Assembly (NCBI GenBank): GCA_023091735.1
Contig: JALKBU010000013.1
Location: forward strand, 62,001-126,000
Reading direction: 5' to 3'
Length of the DNA stretch: 64,000 nt
Source of the DNA: Trichomonas tenax
Lineage: Eukaryota > Parabasalia > Trichomonadida > Trichomonadidae
Shown: piece by piece, positions 10,634 to 20,152 of the stretch
How positions within the stretch are numbered: the first letter of the stretch is position 1
Layout: each line of letters starts with the position of its first letter
The notes under the pieces: model-generated
Seen by the model: the letters and a program-made list of their open reading frames with translations, nothing else
What the model was told of the DNA's origin: nothing
The model's database searches: none
Program-made: the position numbers and the translations under genes

Positions 10634-10721
10634 CAAAATATGGGATTGCATTTTATTTTTTGAATAAAACTCATAGAAAAATTCTATGAGTTCTCTCAAT
10701 TTTTCTCAGTCCCATATTTTG
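10634..10721 (-). repeat. nested inverted repeat downstream of HSP90
   Basis: Outer arms CAAAATATGGGA (10634-10645) and TCCCATATTTTG (10710-10721) are perfect complements. Inside them is a second perfect 11-bp hairpin (10668-10678 with 10682-10692, loop AAA). It lies 75-160 bases beyond the HSP90 stop codon, so it could form a structure at or after the mRNA 3' end. Confidence 0.6.
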
Positions 10722-10795
10722 AGCAGCAGTTTATAAGAAAAAAAAGAAGGATTTGAAAACAATGGCAAACTTTTATCACTGTATCGAAAAGAAAT

Positions 10796-12931
10796 TTAAT
10801 CGACATCGTCGAACTTGTTGAGATCAGCAGAGTCTCCGGCTGTCTCGCCTTCCTTTTCCTCAGAAACCTTTGGAGCCTCTGTCTCGACGAGTGGTGGGAG
10901 CTCCTCGAGCTGGCCAGCAACATCAAGAGCGACAGCAACCATACGGTTGATGCGAGCACTGAAGGCGGCTGGGTTAGCGAGTGTGAAGCCAGAAGCAAGC
11001 TGGGCTGTATCCCAAAGCATGGAGAGCATCTCCTTAGCGTTCTTGTCTGTCTCATCCTTCTCGAGCATGTCAACGAGCTTTGTAACAACTGGGTGCTTGC
11101 CGTTGATTTCGAGTGTCTTCTTGGCCTGCATGTACTGGGACATTGTGTTGTCGCGGAGGGCCTGAGCGTTCATGAGACGCTGGAAGTTAGCTGTGTAGCC
11201 GTACTCGCCTGTGACAATGACGCATGGTGTGACAACAAGGCGCTTGGAGAGAACAACCTTCTCGCACTCCTTGCCAATGAGGTCCTTGATCTTTGTGAAC
11301 ATTGGATCGAGCTTGGCCTTGAGGTCCTCATACTGCTTCTTTTCGTCCTCTGTCTCGTCGATCTCGCAGTTCTCCTTTGTGATGCACATGAGCTTGTGGT
11401 CGCTGTACTCGTTGAGCTGCTGGAAGCAGTACTCATCGATTGGGTCGATAAGGAAGAGAACTTCGATGCCCTTCTGGCGGAAGACTTCGAGCATTGGTGA
11501 GTTCATGACGGCCTCCTTTGTTTCGCCGGAGATCCAGTAGATGCCCTTCTGGCCCTCCTTCATGCGGTCGATGTACTCATCAAGTGATGTGAGATCTTCT
11601 GGCGACTGGGTGGAGTAGAAACGAAGAAGCTTGGCAAGCTTTGGACGGTTCTGAGAGTCCTCGTGGATGCCGAGCTTGATGTTCTTGGAGAACTGCTCGT
11701 AGAAGATCTTGAAGTCATCCTTATTCTCACCGATATCGTTGAAGAGTTCAAGGCACTTCTTGATGATGTTCTTGCGGATGAGCTTGATGATTCTGTTCTG
11801 CTGGAGGGTTTCACGAGAGATGTTAAGTGGAAGGTCATCGGAATCAACAATACCCTTCATGAAATTGAGCCACTCTGGGATGAGGTCCTCGCAGTTGTCC
11901 ATAACGAAGACACGGCGGACGTAGAGCTTGATGTTGTTAAGCTTCTTCTTTGGCTCGAAGAGATCGTATGGAGCACGGCGTGGAACGAAGAGAAGGACTG
12001 TGAAGCCAATATCTCCATCGACACGGAAGTGCTTGACGGCGAGGTGCTTCTCCCAGTCGTTGGAGATGGACTTGTAGAACTCAGCGTACTCGTCCTCTGT
12101 GATCTCGCTTGTTGGGCGGAGCCAAAGTGGCTTGTTCTTGTTGACAAGTTCCCACTCATGCTCGACGATTGTGACTTTCTTCTTCTTTTCCTCTTTCTTC
12201 TTGGTATCCTCGTCCTCGACTTCCTTGATCTCGTCGTCCTTCTTCTCCTCATCCTTCTTCTCTTCATCGTCAGAGACTTCCTCTTCCTTCGTCTTCTCGA
12301 CCCAAAGAGAGATTGGGTACTGGATGAACTCGGAGTGCGTCTTGATGAGCTCCTTGAGCTTCTTCTCCTCGAGGAACTCACTCATATCCTGCTTGAGGTA
12401 GAGATCGATGCGAGTGCCACGGATGAGGTCCTCACCTTCAAGGTCGCGGCGGATTGTGAAGTTCTTGCCGGCCTCGGACTCCCAGATGTACTGTTCGTCT
12501 TCTGTGTGGTGTGATGTGACAACAACACGGTCAGCAACGAGGAAAGCAGAGAAGAAACCAACACCGAACTGACCGATGAGGGAAAGGTCTGCGCCCTCCT
12601 CGATGGCCTGCATGAACTGGCGGGTGCCAGAGCGGGCGATTGTACCGAGGTTGTTGATGAGGTGTGCCTTTGTCATACCAATACCAGAATCGATGATGGA
12701 AAGGCAGTTGTTCTCCTTGTCTGGGCGGATGTGGATGAAGAGCTCCTTCTGCTTGCCAAGGATCTCCTGGTTCTTGAGGGACTCGTAACGGATCTTGTCG
12801 CAAGCATCAGATGCGTTGGAAATCAACTCACGAAGGAAGATTTCCTTATTTGTGTAGAAAGCGTTGATGATAAGAGACATGAGCTGGTTGATTTCAGCCT
12901 GGAACTCAAGGGTTTGTACTTCAGCAGACAT
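10796..12931 (-). CDS. HSP90: cytosolic heat shock protein 90
   Basis: This is an ATP-dependent chaperone of 711 residues, full length for cytosolic HSP90. The GHKL ATPase domain has '[20 protein letters not shown]' (~32-51, catalytic Glu 35), DSGIGM (~81-86) and '[11 protein letters not shown]' (~120-130). A charged Glu/Lys linker spans ~215-255. The middle domain has the ATPase-stimulating '[13 protein letters not shown]', and a normal C-terminal dimerisation domain follows. There is no signal peptide or ER-retention motif, so it is cytosolic. The C-terminus is DLNKFDDVD rather than the canonical MEEVD bound by TPR co-chaperones. Codons are strongly biased to C/G endings, as in highly expressed trichomonad genes. 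An initiator is centred 11 bases upstream of the ATG, and the stop forms TAAA. Confidence 0.98.
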   Translation of the reverse strand: MSAEVQTLEFQAEINQLMSLIINAFYTNKEIFLRELISNASDACDKIRYESLKNQEILGKQKELFIHIRPDKENNCLSIIDSGIGMTKAHLINNLGTIARSGTRQFMQAIEEGADLSLIGQFGVGFFSAFLVADRVVVTSHHTEDEQYIWESEAGKNFTIRRDLEGEDLIRGTRIDLYLKQDMSEFLEEKKLKELIKTHSEFIQYPISLWVEKTKEEEVSDDEEKKDEEKKDDEIKEVEDEDTKKKEEKKKKVTIVEHEWELVNKNKPLWLRPTSEITEDEYAEFYKSISNDWEKHLAVKHFRVDGDIGFTVLLFVPRRAPYDLFEPKKKLNNIKLYVRRVFVMDNCEDLIPEWLNFMKGIVDSDDLPLNISRETLQQNRIIKLIRKNIIKKCLELFNDIGENKDDFKIFYEQFSKNIKLGIHEDSQNRPKLAKLLRFYSTQSPEDLTSLDEYIDRMKEGQKGIYWISGETKEAVMNSPMLEVFRQKGIEVLFLIDPIDEYCFQQLNEYSDHKLMCITKENCEIDETEDEKKQYEDLKAKLDPMFTKIKDLIGKECEKVVLSKRLVVTPCVIVTGEYGYTANFQRLMNAQALRDNTMSQYMQAKKTLEINGKHPVVTKLVDMLEKDETDKNAKEMLSMLWDTAQLASGFTLANPAAFSARINRMVAVALDVAGQLEELPPLVETEAPKVSEEKEGETAGDSADLNKFDDVD

Positions 12932-12936
12932 CTTTT

Positions 12937-12944
12937 AAAAATGA
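12937..12944 (-). promoter_or_regulatory. initiator (Inr) of HSP90
   Basis: The coding strand reads TCATTTTT, then AAAAG, then ATG. TCA(+1)YTW is the established trichomonad initiator. The predicted 5' UTR is 11 bases. Confidence 0.75.
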
Positions 12945-13754
12945 TAAAGCGGTCGGCCATTTATAACCGAACACTTTCTTACAAAAAAATTTTCGCGTTG
13001 GGAATTAAAATATGAACTGCCCACTGTCAGTGTTGATATAATTCGTTGGTAATTTCACTGATATCCTAAAAAGTGGCCAGGTGAAGTGATCGTTTAGTTT
13101 ATCCATCATGATATATTTCATCTCAAATGTCTGACTTTTTAGAAAAACACGTTACGAACCGGAATCGAACTTTATTATATTTTCTTTATAACCATTTTAA
13201 ATATGATACATAGCAAGTATATATTCAAAATAAAAATATTTTCATTGTTTAGCATCTCTAATCATTGATATTATTAAAACAAAATATATTTTGTTCCTCG
13301 ATCAACAAGTAAGAGTGTTTATCTTGCCACTGATATATAGATTAAAAATAGTAGTTTAAATTGGCTTGATTTTGAATGTATAGATCTTCTATTTTTGATA
13401 AAATTACTTGATGTCAATTCTTGGTTTGATTTATGTTGTGTTTTAGATTCAAAATTTGGTTCAATAGCAATTTGTCTATGAATAATATATCATGAAATTG
13501 AATCTTTTAAATCTCGATTTCTTGCTTATTATTCACTTAAATCTCATGCACATAGCATTATCGTGTGTAGTTAATGATGTGGTTTGATCCTTATTAAAAT
13601 ATAATGAGTCATTATTGATATTTGTTTCATTTTTGTTATCTTAATTAACAATTGTAAAAGTTGACTTTTACTTGTGAAATAATGAGAAATATGGGAATTT
13701 GTCTGGTATAAATTATGCCAAAAGATATGGAATGAATAGTTGAAGTGTGATTGC
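12945..13754. other. divergent intergenic region upstream of HSP90
   Basis: This is non-coding between two divergent genes. A 21-base stretch at 13150-13170 resembles the T-arm and acceptor 3' end of a tRNA read on minus (GTTCGATTCC then GGTTCG) but lacks a 5' half. Nothing else was recognised. Confidence 0.5.
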
Positions 13755-13762
13755 TCATTTTT
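13755..13762 (+). promoter_or_regulatory. initiator (Inr)
   Basis: TCATTTTT lies with its +1 A at 13757, 18 bases before the ATG at 13775. It matches the trichomonad Inr and decides against a TTG start at 13751. Confidence 0.65.
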
Positions 13763-13774
13763 GTTAATTGTTTA

Positions 13775-14854
13775 ATGCATTCAGTTGAGTCTCAAGATTT
13801 AAATCATCCAAAGAAGGTTTCTTCATTTCATGAACCATTTGAAAATGAAGAATTTAATCTGTTTGAAGCATCAAATCATGAATTATCCGTTGATTTTTTT
13901 CTTGATTTTTTAAATGAAGTGTTTTCTGCAGGACTATTTATAAACTTAGAGAAAACACAGTTCATAAAACAATCATTGACTCTAAAGGCCAATTTAAACA
14001 CCTTGAATCAATTAATTGAGCCAAATACTTTTGCTGAACTTTTAATTGCCACATCAGACCATTCAATGTTGAGCGAAGCCTCTCATATATACATATCATT
14101 GGTCAAACACGATCCAGCAAGATATTTACAAACATCTATTACTTTATTTAATTTTGGAATGGAAAACACAGCATTAAGCTATGCAAATTGCGGAGTTGTG
14201 GCCTTTCATATAATTATCCAAGCATTTAATAGAATTCCTGATGAATTGAAATTTGATAATTTTATTCCGTGTATTCAAACTATTTTGCATTCCACAAAAG
14301 CATATTCTTTAATCAATATCCTTATATTGATAAAAGATCTTCTTTTATTTGGATATGATTATCAATTTGTTGATTTCAATCGCGTTATTGATTTATCATG
14401 CATCACTCATCAGCTAGTTCAATTCAATGCCTTAAAGCTTTTATATGTACTCATTAACAAATTGCGGCAAATCTCGAATCCAACGCAAATTCTCGAAATT
14501 TTAGCAAATATTATTATCACATCGTCATTCAAATCGAGTGTTGCTGCAATGGAATGTTTTTCTGCTCTAATGCCTTTCGCACTGGACACATCGTTCAACA
14601 TATTAACAGATCGATTGTTTGAGTATTTGATTACTACTGTTGCTACAAACAAAGAAGGAGTGATTGTTGGATTATCTTTAATGATACAAATATCACGTTT
14701 ATACATTCATGATGAATACAAAGAGAGAATAGAGTCATTATTCTCACTTCCGCAGTTAATTGAGTATTTAATGGATATTGTAGAAAAAGGAAGATCGATT
14801 GAAGCAAGTCACGCACAACAAATTTTAGATTTTATTGATAGAATTGGACTTTAA
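13775..14854 (+). CDS. alpha-helical repeat (armadillo/HEAT-like) protein of unknown function
   Basis: This 359-residue protein has no signal peptide or membrane span. From about residue 60 onward it is a succession of amphipathic helices of 12-20 residues, like an armadillo or HEAT solenoid ('QLVQFNALKLLYVLINKLRQ', 'ILEILANIIITSSFKSSVAA'). I do not recognise a named family. The ATG at 13775 is chosen because an Inr lies 18 bases upstream. The stop codon TAA is part of the TTAA that flanks the inserted element at 14855, so the native 3' UTR was displaced by 1.1 kb. Confidence 0.75.
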   Translation: MHSVESQDLNHPKKVSSFHEPFENEEFNLFEASNHELSVDFFLDFLNEVFSAGLFINLEKTQFIKQSLTLKANLNTLNQLIEPNTFAELLIATSDHSMLSEASHIYISLVKHDPARYLQTSITLFNFGMENTALSYANCGVVAFHIIIQAFNRIPDELKFDNFIPCIQTILHSTKAYSLINILILIKDLLLFGYDYQFVDFNRVIDLSCITHQLVQFNALKLLYVLINKLRQISNPTQILEILANIIITSSFKSSVAAMECFSALMPFALDTSFNILTDRLFEYLITTVATNKEGVIVGLSLMIQISRLYIHDEYKERIESLFSLPQLIEYLMDIVEKGRSIEASHAQQILDFIDRIGL

Positions 14855-14887
14855 GGGTGCACACCAAACGATAGAGATCCTCTCAAT
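14855..14887 (+). repeat. left terminal inverted repeat
   Basis: The left TIR of the TTAA-flanked element pairs with 15913-15946. Confidence 0.8.
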
Positions 14888-15912
14888 TTATTAACCTTAT
14901 CGTAAAAAGATATTATCTGAAGGGTTTTGTTCGAGAAAATGATGAAGATTTTGCAAAAAAATCGATGTGGTGCCATTCTTTTCTTGATGAGCAATTGATC
15001 TACCTAGTTCGAAGTTAAAAATATCCGATTCTCAACATTATTTATTAACTCTCCGTGCAAAATGATGATTTTGAAACTAAATTCTATATACATACTAACC
15101 ACAACTCTATTTACAACTTTCTGCTCGCGTTTTGTGAGTATTTGTCGTTCTTACTGACAATATATTTTCAGCAGGTTTTGACCAAAGCAAGATTGTATAA
15201 TTACTCCATTGCTAGATCATTTTTGATACCAATCCAATAAGTAAATACCGTTCTCTACAGCAAAAATTAACTTTTCAACATCATCAAAAAAATTTTTATA
15301 TTTTCTTATCAAATGTGCTGCCTTAATATGCTAAGGTTTACCTATGTGTAATTTGAATAGTAATACGTGGAATGCAAAAGAAATTAATTTTGAGCAAAAA
15401 TAAAACAATTATTTTTACCAAAATGCGCACTGCATGTATTGTATGGCTTGCGTTAATTGTATACCTATCTATATTTTTCATGATGGATCAGTATTTGTAT
15501 GTTTTGAAAAAGAAAATAGTCAATTATTTAATAAAGTTATATGTTTGCAATGTTTCCATGAATTTTTTCATGATATATATTAATCTCGCAAAGCCTAAAT
15601 GAATCAGAATTCAATAATAAAATTCTTTTTTTTTTTAAAGTGCATAAATTGGCTTCATTAGTATTATTGTGACACTGCAACACATGTTTGATTAATATTA
15701 TTTTGTTTTATGTTAATATTATGTTCGAAAGAAAAACAAAAAATTGTCGATTGTTTGCAAAAAAAGCAAAATCGCCCAATTCAAAAGCTTTTTCAAAGAA
15801 AAGAATACAGGTATAATGCTCACAATATAACCATTTTCAATCATCACGTGAAAAGATAAAAACGTCAATAATCGGTCTAAAAAAGCAAAACGGAAAAATA
15901 ACCTTAAACTGG

Positions 15913-15946
15913 ATTGAGAGGATCTCTTATCGTCTGGTGTGCACCC
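15913..15946 (-). repeat. right terminal inverted repeat
   Basis: The right TIR of the TTAA-flanked element is complementary to 14855-14887 with one substitution and a one-base indel. Confidence 0.8.
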
Positions 15947-15950
15947 TTAA

Positions 15951-16428
15951 TTTTATTTTAAAGGGGCAATTTACATGAAAAGTGACAGTCAAGGACGATT
16001 TTAAAAATCATTGTGAATGGAGAGCATTTAAAAATAATCATCAACGGTGATAATATAGTAAAAATGATGTGGTAACTATTTATTAAGATTATAACTTTGT
16101 CGAGTGAACATAGTTGAAAATATAATGCAGCTTTTCAATCCAATTTTGAAAAGTTTACCTCTCATGTTTGTCGGCCCTTTAAATGAATTTATTAGACCTC
16201 AGTCATATGACTACAAAGAGCAGAAATTGATATTTTGTTGAGGCCATATTTTTTATAAAAAAGGTCAAACACCGTTGATTATTGCTGCAGAAAAAAAATT
16301 TATTGTTGTTCATCTTATAAATAGAGAAAAAGAGAAATCATGCTATTAATATAAAAACTAAACAATTTACATATAATATCAAATTGAAAGATATCTTAAA
16401 TATCACTTTGCAGATGCGAATAAATCTA
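15951..16428. other. intergenic remainder (native 3' flank)
   Basis: This AT-rich sequence contains TTTACATGAAAAGTGACAG near 15971-15989, where the two recurrent intergenic motifs of the window lie side by side. There is no ORF. Confidence 0.5.
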
Positions 16429-19041
16429 TTACTGATTCTGGCTTTGTGCTGAGAAGTCTGAAATAACTTTTGGTTGTAAGTTTGTTGACTTAATAACTAC
16501 AATACCCTTCGTTGGGTTTGGAGCATCATAAACTGCTGGCTTTACTGTTTGAACTACCTGCGGCTGTGTTCCAGGTCCATAAGATCTCTCAATCTTAATA
16601 ACAAAGTTACTGGTCGGTTGTTGTACAATTTGAATCTGAGGTGCAGCTGTAGTTTGGATTTGAATTGTTGGTGCCACTGATGGCTTTGATACCAGTGGAG
16701 GAGCACTCCCCTGAATTAACGGCTTAGATGTTAATGGTTGTGCATTAGAGTGAGCAGGTTTGATTATTGCAGCTGGAGGAACTGGGTCTGTTACAACCTT
16801 TGTTGCTGGCTTATTGATGATTGGTCTTTGCGGTGTAGAAGGTTGTGGTATTGAGAATGTTTGCGTCTGTGGTTGTGTTGTTGATGTTGATGCTGAAGAT
16901 GAAACTGATGTAGATGTCTGTTGTTTCATAACTTGAGGTGCTTGTGAAGGTTGCTGTTGAATAGTGATTTGCTGAGGAATTGGTTGAATTGTTTGCAGCT
17001 GTATTGGCAATGCTTGAGATATTTGCCTTTGTATTGGCGTCGATATAGCAGTTGTCGACAATTGTATTATTGGTGGCCTTGGGAATGGGTTAGATATTGC
17101 CCTTGCCTGAGAATTGACTGAGAGTTGGATTGATAATGGTGTCTTTGGAATCTGCTGTGTTTGTATTGTTGGGGTGCTCTTCGGCATCTTTTCCATTAAC
17201 TGCTGTTGCAATTGCGCTGCTGTTGTGAATTGCAGCTGTTGAGATTGCTGAACAGAAATGATTTGTGATTTCTTGCTTTGAACTTGTTGTTGCTGCTGCA
17301 TCTGTTGGAATTGAGGTGATTGCATTTGTGAAATTTGTTGCATTGGTTGGGACTGCAATTGTTGCATTGGTTGAGACTGCATTTGCTGAATTGGCTGCGA
17401 TTGTATTTGTGAAATTTGTTGTCTAGACTGTGACTGCATTTGTTGTATAGGTTGAGACTGCAATTGTGAAATTTGTTGCATTTGTTGAGATTGCTGTGTA
17501 TACTGCTGCGAAACTTGCGGTCCTTTTTGTATCTGTGGTTGAACTTGTTGTGTTGTTTCGATGGAAATCTTCTGATGGTGCTTCTGATCTTTTCGTTTGT
17601 ATGAAGGAATGAGGGTGTATGAATTTTGTGCCACGAGGGACTGTCCTTGAGCATTTTGTTGCTGCATTTGTTGCTGTTGCAGCTGTTGTAATTGCACCTG
17701 CTGTTGCTGAAGCTGCTGCATTTGTTGGAATTGATGCACCTGTTGCTGGAACTGTGGTGGCTGTTGCGTCTGTTGTTGAAGATGCTGCAGTTGTTGTTGC
17801 AGCTGTTGCTGCAATTGTGGCTGCTGTTGAAACTGTTGTTGATACTGCTGATACGTGAGTTGCGAATACTGTTGCTGCGACTGCTGCTGCATTTGCTGCT
17901 GAGTGTATTGCTGTTGTGTCTGTTGTTGCACATATTGCTGCTGCGATTGTTGCATCTGTTGTTGTGTGTATTGCTGTTGTTGCATTTTCTTTTGTGCCCT
18001 CTGCGTGCTGTACTGCTGAGGAGACTGCCCCTGGTGCGGCTTCTGTGTTGCCTGTTGCGGCTGTTTGTAGTTTTGTGCTGATTGAGGTATTGTGTACTTC
18101 GATGGTATATTTGTCGTTTGCACTGAAATTTGTGGCATTTGCACAGGGCTCGGTGAATGCGGAGCACGCTGGGTTTCCTTTTGGACAGGTGTAGATGGCC
18201 GAGGAACCTCTGCTTCGGGGGATGGAAGCGTAACAAAATCTGATATATTGATTTTCGGTTTTGGAGGCGGTGGTATGTACGGAGGCACATTAATTTCTGT
18301 TGGTTTGGAGAATTCCGTGTATGACATCTGTTCTTCGACAATTGGAAAATCGATCTTATTATATGTTCCGGATTGATTGGAAGAAAGTAGTTCTGAGTCA
18401 AATTTTAGTCTATTTTCTATATATTCCTCTTTCGAAGCGTAAGTTTCCAGAAAGTTTCGCGTATTTTTGATTATTTGATCTGCAGAAGGCGCCCAAGAGC
18501 CCACAACCGTGTTAATCTTGCATTTTCCGCGTGATTCTAATAGTTCCTTCTGTAATTCGAGTATGTTTTTGTCTAATTGAATATTTTTATATTCGAGTTC
18601 TTGAATCTTTGACTTCGCTTCGATAGATTTTTGTTGCTTTTTATATTCGAAGGCTTCATTGTCTAGCATGAGCTTTTTAAATTGATTATAAATTGATTCT
18701 GTTTGTTTATTGAAATTTTGTTTTGTTTTCTCGATTTCTATTTCGATGTTGTTGTTTTTTGCGCGCATTTCTTCAAGTGCTCGCATCTCTTTATTTATCA
18801 AAAGGTTCAGATTCTCATCTGAAGAATTTATCTCTTTGAAACCGAGAGATTGGGTCTCGATATTCTCCTCCATCGTCGAAGAAAGCAAATCGAATAACAT
18901 TCGTTGTTCTTTGAGATCAAGTTGAGTTTTAAGTGGACCTGATTTGTCCATTATATCAACTTGACAAAGAAATGATAAAAATTTACATTGTTCATCTTCA
19001 CCATTGAAAATTTTCTCAAATTTACTCTCAAATGGCCTCAT
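16429..19041 (-). CDS. large coiled-coil and poly-Gln protein
   Basis: This 870-residue protein matches no family I recognise. Residues ~60-170 form a charged coiled coil ('EIEIEKTKQNFNKQTESI', 'KIQELEYKNIQLDKNILELQ'). A short conserved-looking segment follows ('VVGSWAPSADQIIKNTRNFLETYAS'), then a Pro-rich stretch ('PPYIPPPPKPK'). Residues ~320-640 are almost pure Gln with Met, Tyr and Ser, including tandem 'SQPIQQMQ' units at about 17330-17480. The last ~230 residues are Thr/Pro/Ile/Gln-rich. A coiled coil plus a prion-like Gln region suggests a scaffold or transcription role, but this is inference. The large ORFs on the opposite strand are by-products of the CAG/CAA repeats. Confidence 0.75.
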   Translation of the reverse strand: MRPFESKFEKIFNGEDEQCKFLSFLCQVDIMDKSGPLKTQLDLKEQRMLFDLLSSTMEENIETQSLGFKEINSSDENLNLLINKEMRALEEMRAKNNNIEIEIEKTKQNFNKQTESIYNQFKKLMLDNEAFEYKKQQKSIEAKSKIQELEYKNIQLDKNILELQKELLESRGKCKINTVVGSWAPSADQIIKNTRNFLETYASKEEYIENRLKFDSELLSSNQSGTYNKIDFPIVEEQMSYTEFSKPTEINVPPYIPPPPKPKINISDFVTLPSPEAEVPRPSTPVQKETQRAPHSPSPVQMPQISVQTTNIPSKYTIPQSAQNYKQPQQATQKPHQGQSPQQYSTQRAQKKMQQQQYTQQQMQQSQQQYVQQQTQQQYTQQQMQQQSQQQYSQLTYQQYQQQFQQQPQLQQQLQQQLQHLQQQTQQPPQFQQQVHQFQQMQQLQQQQVQLQQLQQQQMQQQNAQGQSLVAQNSYTLIPSYKRKDQKHHQKISIETTQQVQPQIQKGPQVSQQYTQQSQQMQQISQLQSQPIQQMQSQSRQQISQIQSQPIQQMQSQPMQQLQSQPMQQISQMQSPQFQQMQQQQQVQSKKSQIISVQQSQQLQFTTAAQLQQQLMEKMPKSTPTIQTQQIPKTPLSIQLSVNSQARAISNPFPRPPIIQLSTTAISTPIQRQISQALPIQLQTIQPIPQQITIQQQPSQAPQVMKQQTSTSVSSSASTSTTQPQTQTFSIPQPSTPQRPIINKPATKVVTDPVPPAAIIKPAHSNAQPLTSKPLIQGSAPPLVSKPSVAPTIQIQTTAAPQIQIVQQPTSNFVIKIERSYGPGTQPQVVQTVKPAVYDAPNPTKGIVVIKSTNLQPKVISDFSAQSQNQ

Positions 19042-20152
19042 TATCGCTCAAAAAGAAAATCAAAAAAAATGTAAAGAACTATAATGATCTATTTTATTCA
19101 TATTTTTGGGTGTACTATATCTTGTATATAATATAACTCTGTTTAAAATACTGAAAATCTTAAAATAAATTTTATGAAAATTTAAAAATTAATAATCCGC
19201 TCTTGTGAATATATGGAATATGCTACACTACTCCTATATATGGCATCGATATATTCCTGGATAGTGATAGCGTTGATATAAATTATCACTTTATAAAATG
19301 AGATTTTTTGTGTATTTATAAAATGGGATATTCTAGCATCATGTGATGACGTAGAACTTCCATGGCAAATGCTCAATAAGTCAGGTCTTTGGTAGAGAAG
19401 ATAAATATTGCAACCAAGAAATTCCCAAAATGCTCTATTGAGATTTAATCCAATCATGCCAACACAACCTACGCGTAATTTCAGATCCTAGCAAGTAAAA
19501 ACCAAAAAAACAACGATGAATCGAAATCAATTTGCATAGAAAGAGTTTACTAAACAAAATCGCAGCCTTTTTGTGCAACATTTTTATAGGAGGAATCGAA
19601 ATAAAGCATTATTCTTGCATTTTTTGTTGCAAAAAACTGCAGAAAAAATTTAAATTGGATTATTGCCTTTAGTGCAGTATAATATACATATATTTTTGAA
19701 TGTTAATCAAAAATTGTGGGAACAAAACGAATTTTATTACCTATCAAAATTGCGTATTCACATATTAAATGAAATATCAACTTTTGATTTTTAATTGAAT
19801 TAATTTTGAATATATCCATAGAAGAATTTGATTAGTTTACATCAACAAAACCAATTATTCAATATACAGGAAATATTTAGTACATCCTTATTTAGAAGTT
19901 TGTCGAATTGAATGGGTAGTAAAAGTAGAAATATGGGCATGCTATGCGGTCGCCAGTTTTATTATCCTAATTTTTTTGAAAAGCTCACAAAAGTAGAAAT
20001 ATTGAATTTGTCTGATAGCATTCATATTTTAAAGCAGGAATTTTATTTTAAAAAAACGTATTATTTTACAATTTATTTTTGTTGCTAAAATATGTTTCCT
20101 GGCCATAAAGCAGCAAGTTGTTCCAAATTTTGAATGGACGTTATTTTGAGCC
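19042..20152. other. divergent intergenic region
   Basis: This 1.1-kb AT-rich gap contains a 91-codon minus-strand ORF (19182-19457) that I do not consider real and nothing else recognisable. Confidence 0.45.

Larger units (their letters stand above)
9682..10795. other. intergenic region with a GC-richer island
   Basis: This lies between the HSP90 gene and the beta-helix gene, both on minus. A 70-codon ORF at 10170-10382 has no support. Two things stand out: a distinctly GC-richer stretch at about 9774-9900, and a nested inverted repeat at 10634-10721, both listed separately. Confidence 0.5.
14855..15946. mobile_element. 1092-bp terminal-inverted-repeat element flanked by TTAA
   Basis: The left end starts GGGTGCACACCAAACGAT and the right end, read on the other strand, starts GGGTGCACACCAGACGAT. 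The inverted match continues through AGAGATCCTCTCAAT, giving ~34 bp with one mismatch and one indel. Both ends abut TTAA (14851-14854 and 15947-15950), the target duplication expected of piggyBac-type or other TTAA-specific DNA transposons. Inside there are only two short ORFs (61 and 76 codons) with no transposase motifs, so this looks like a non-autonomous (MITE-like) copy. The TIR sequence is not one I recognise. Confidence 0.8.

Noticed and set aside
11663..12514. 283-codon plus-strand ORF antisense to HSP90
   Set aside because: It is a shadow of the strongly biased HSP90 codons; its Leu/Val/Asp-rich composition mirrors the charged linker and no domain is present.
15055..15602. two short ORFs inside the TTAA element as a transposase
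   Set aside because: 61 and 76 codons, no DDE/DDD pattern or Cys cluster; treated as chance ORFs in a non-autonomous element.
17196..18401. 401-codon minus-strand ORF, and Leu/Ala-rich plus-strand ORFs, in the poly-Gln gene
   Set aside because: CAG/CAA repeats are open in several frames; these translate as Asn/Ser/Cys, Leu or Ala runs without independent support.
19182..19457. 91-codon minus-strand ORF
   Set aside because: No recognisable domain, and composition matches the non-coding surroundings.
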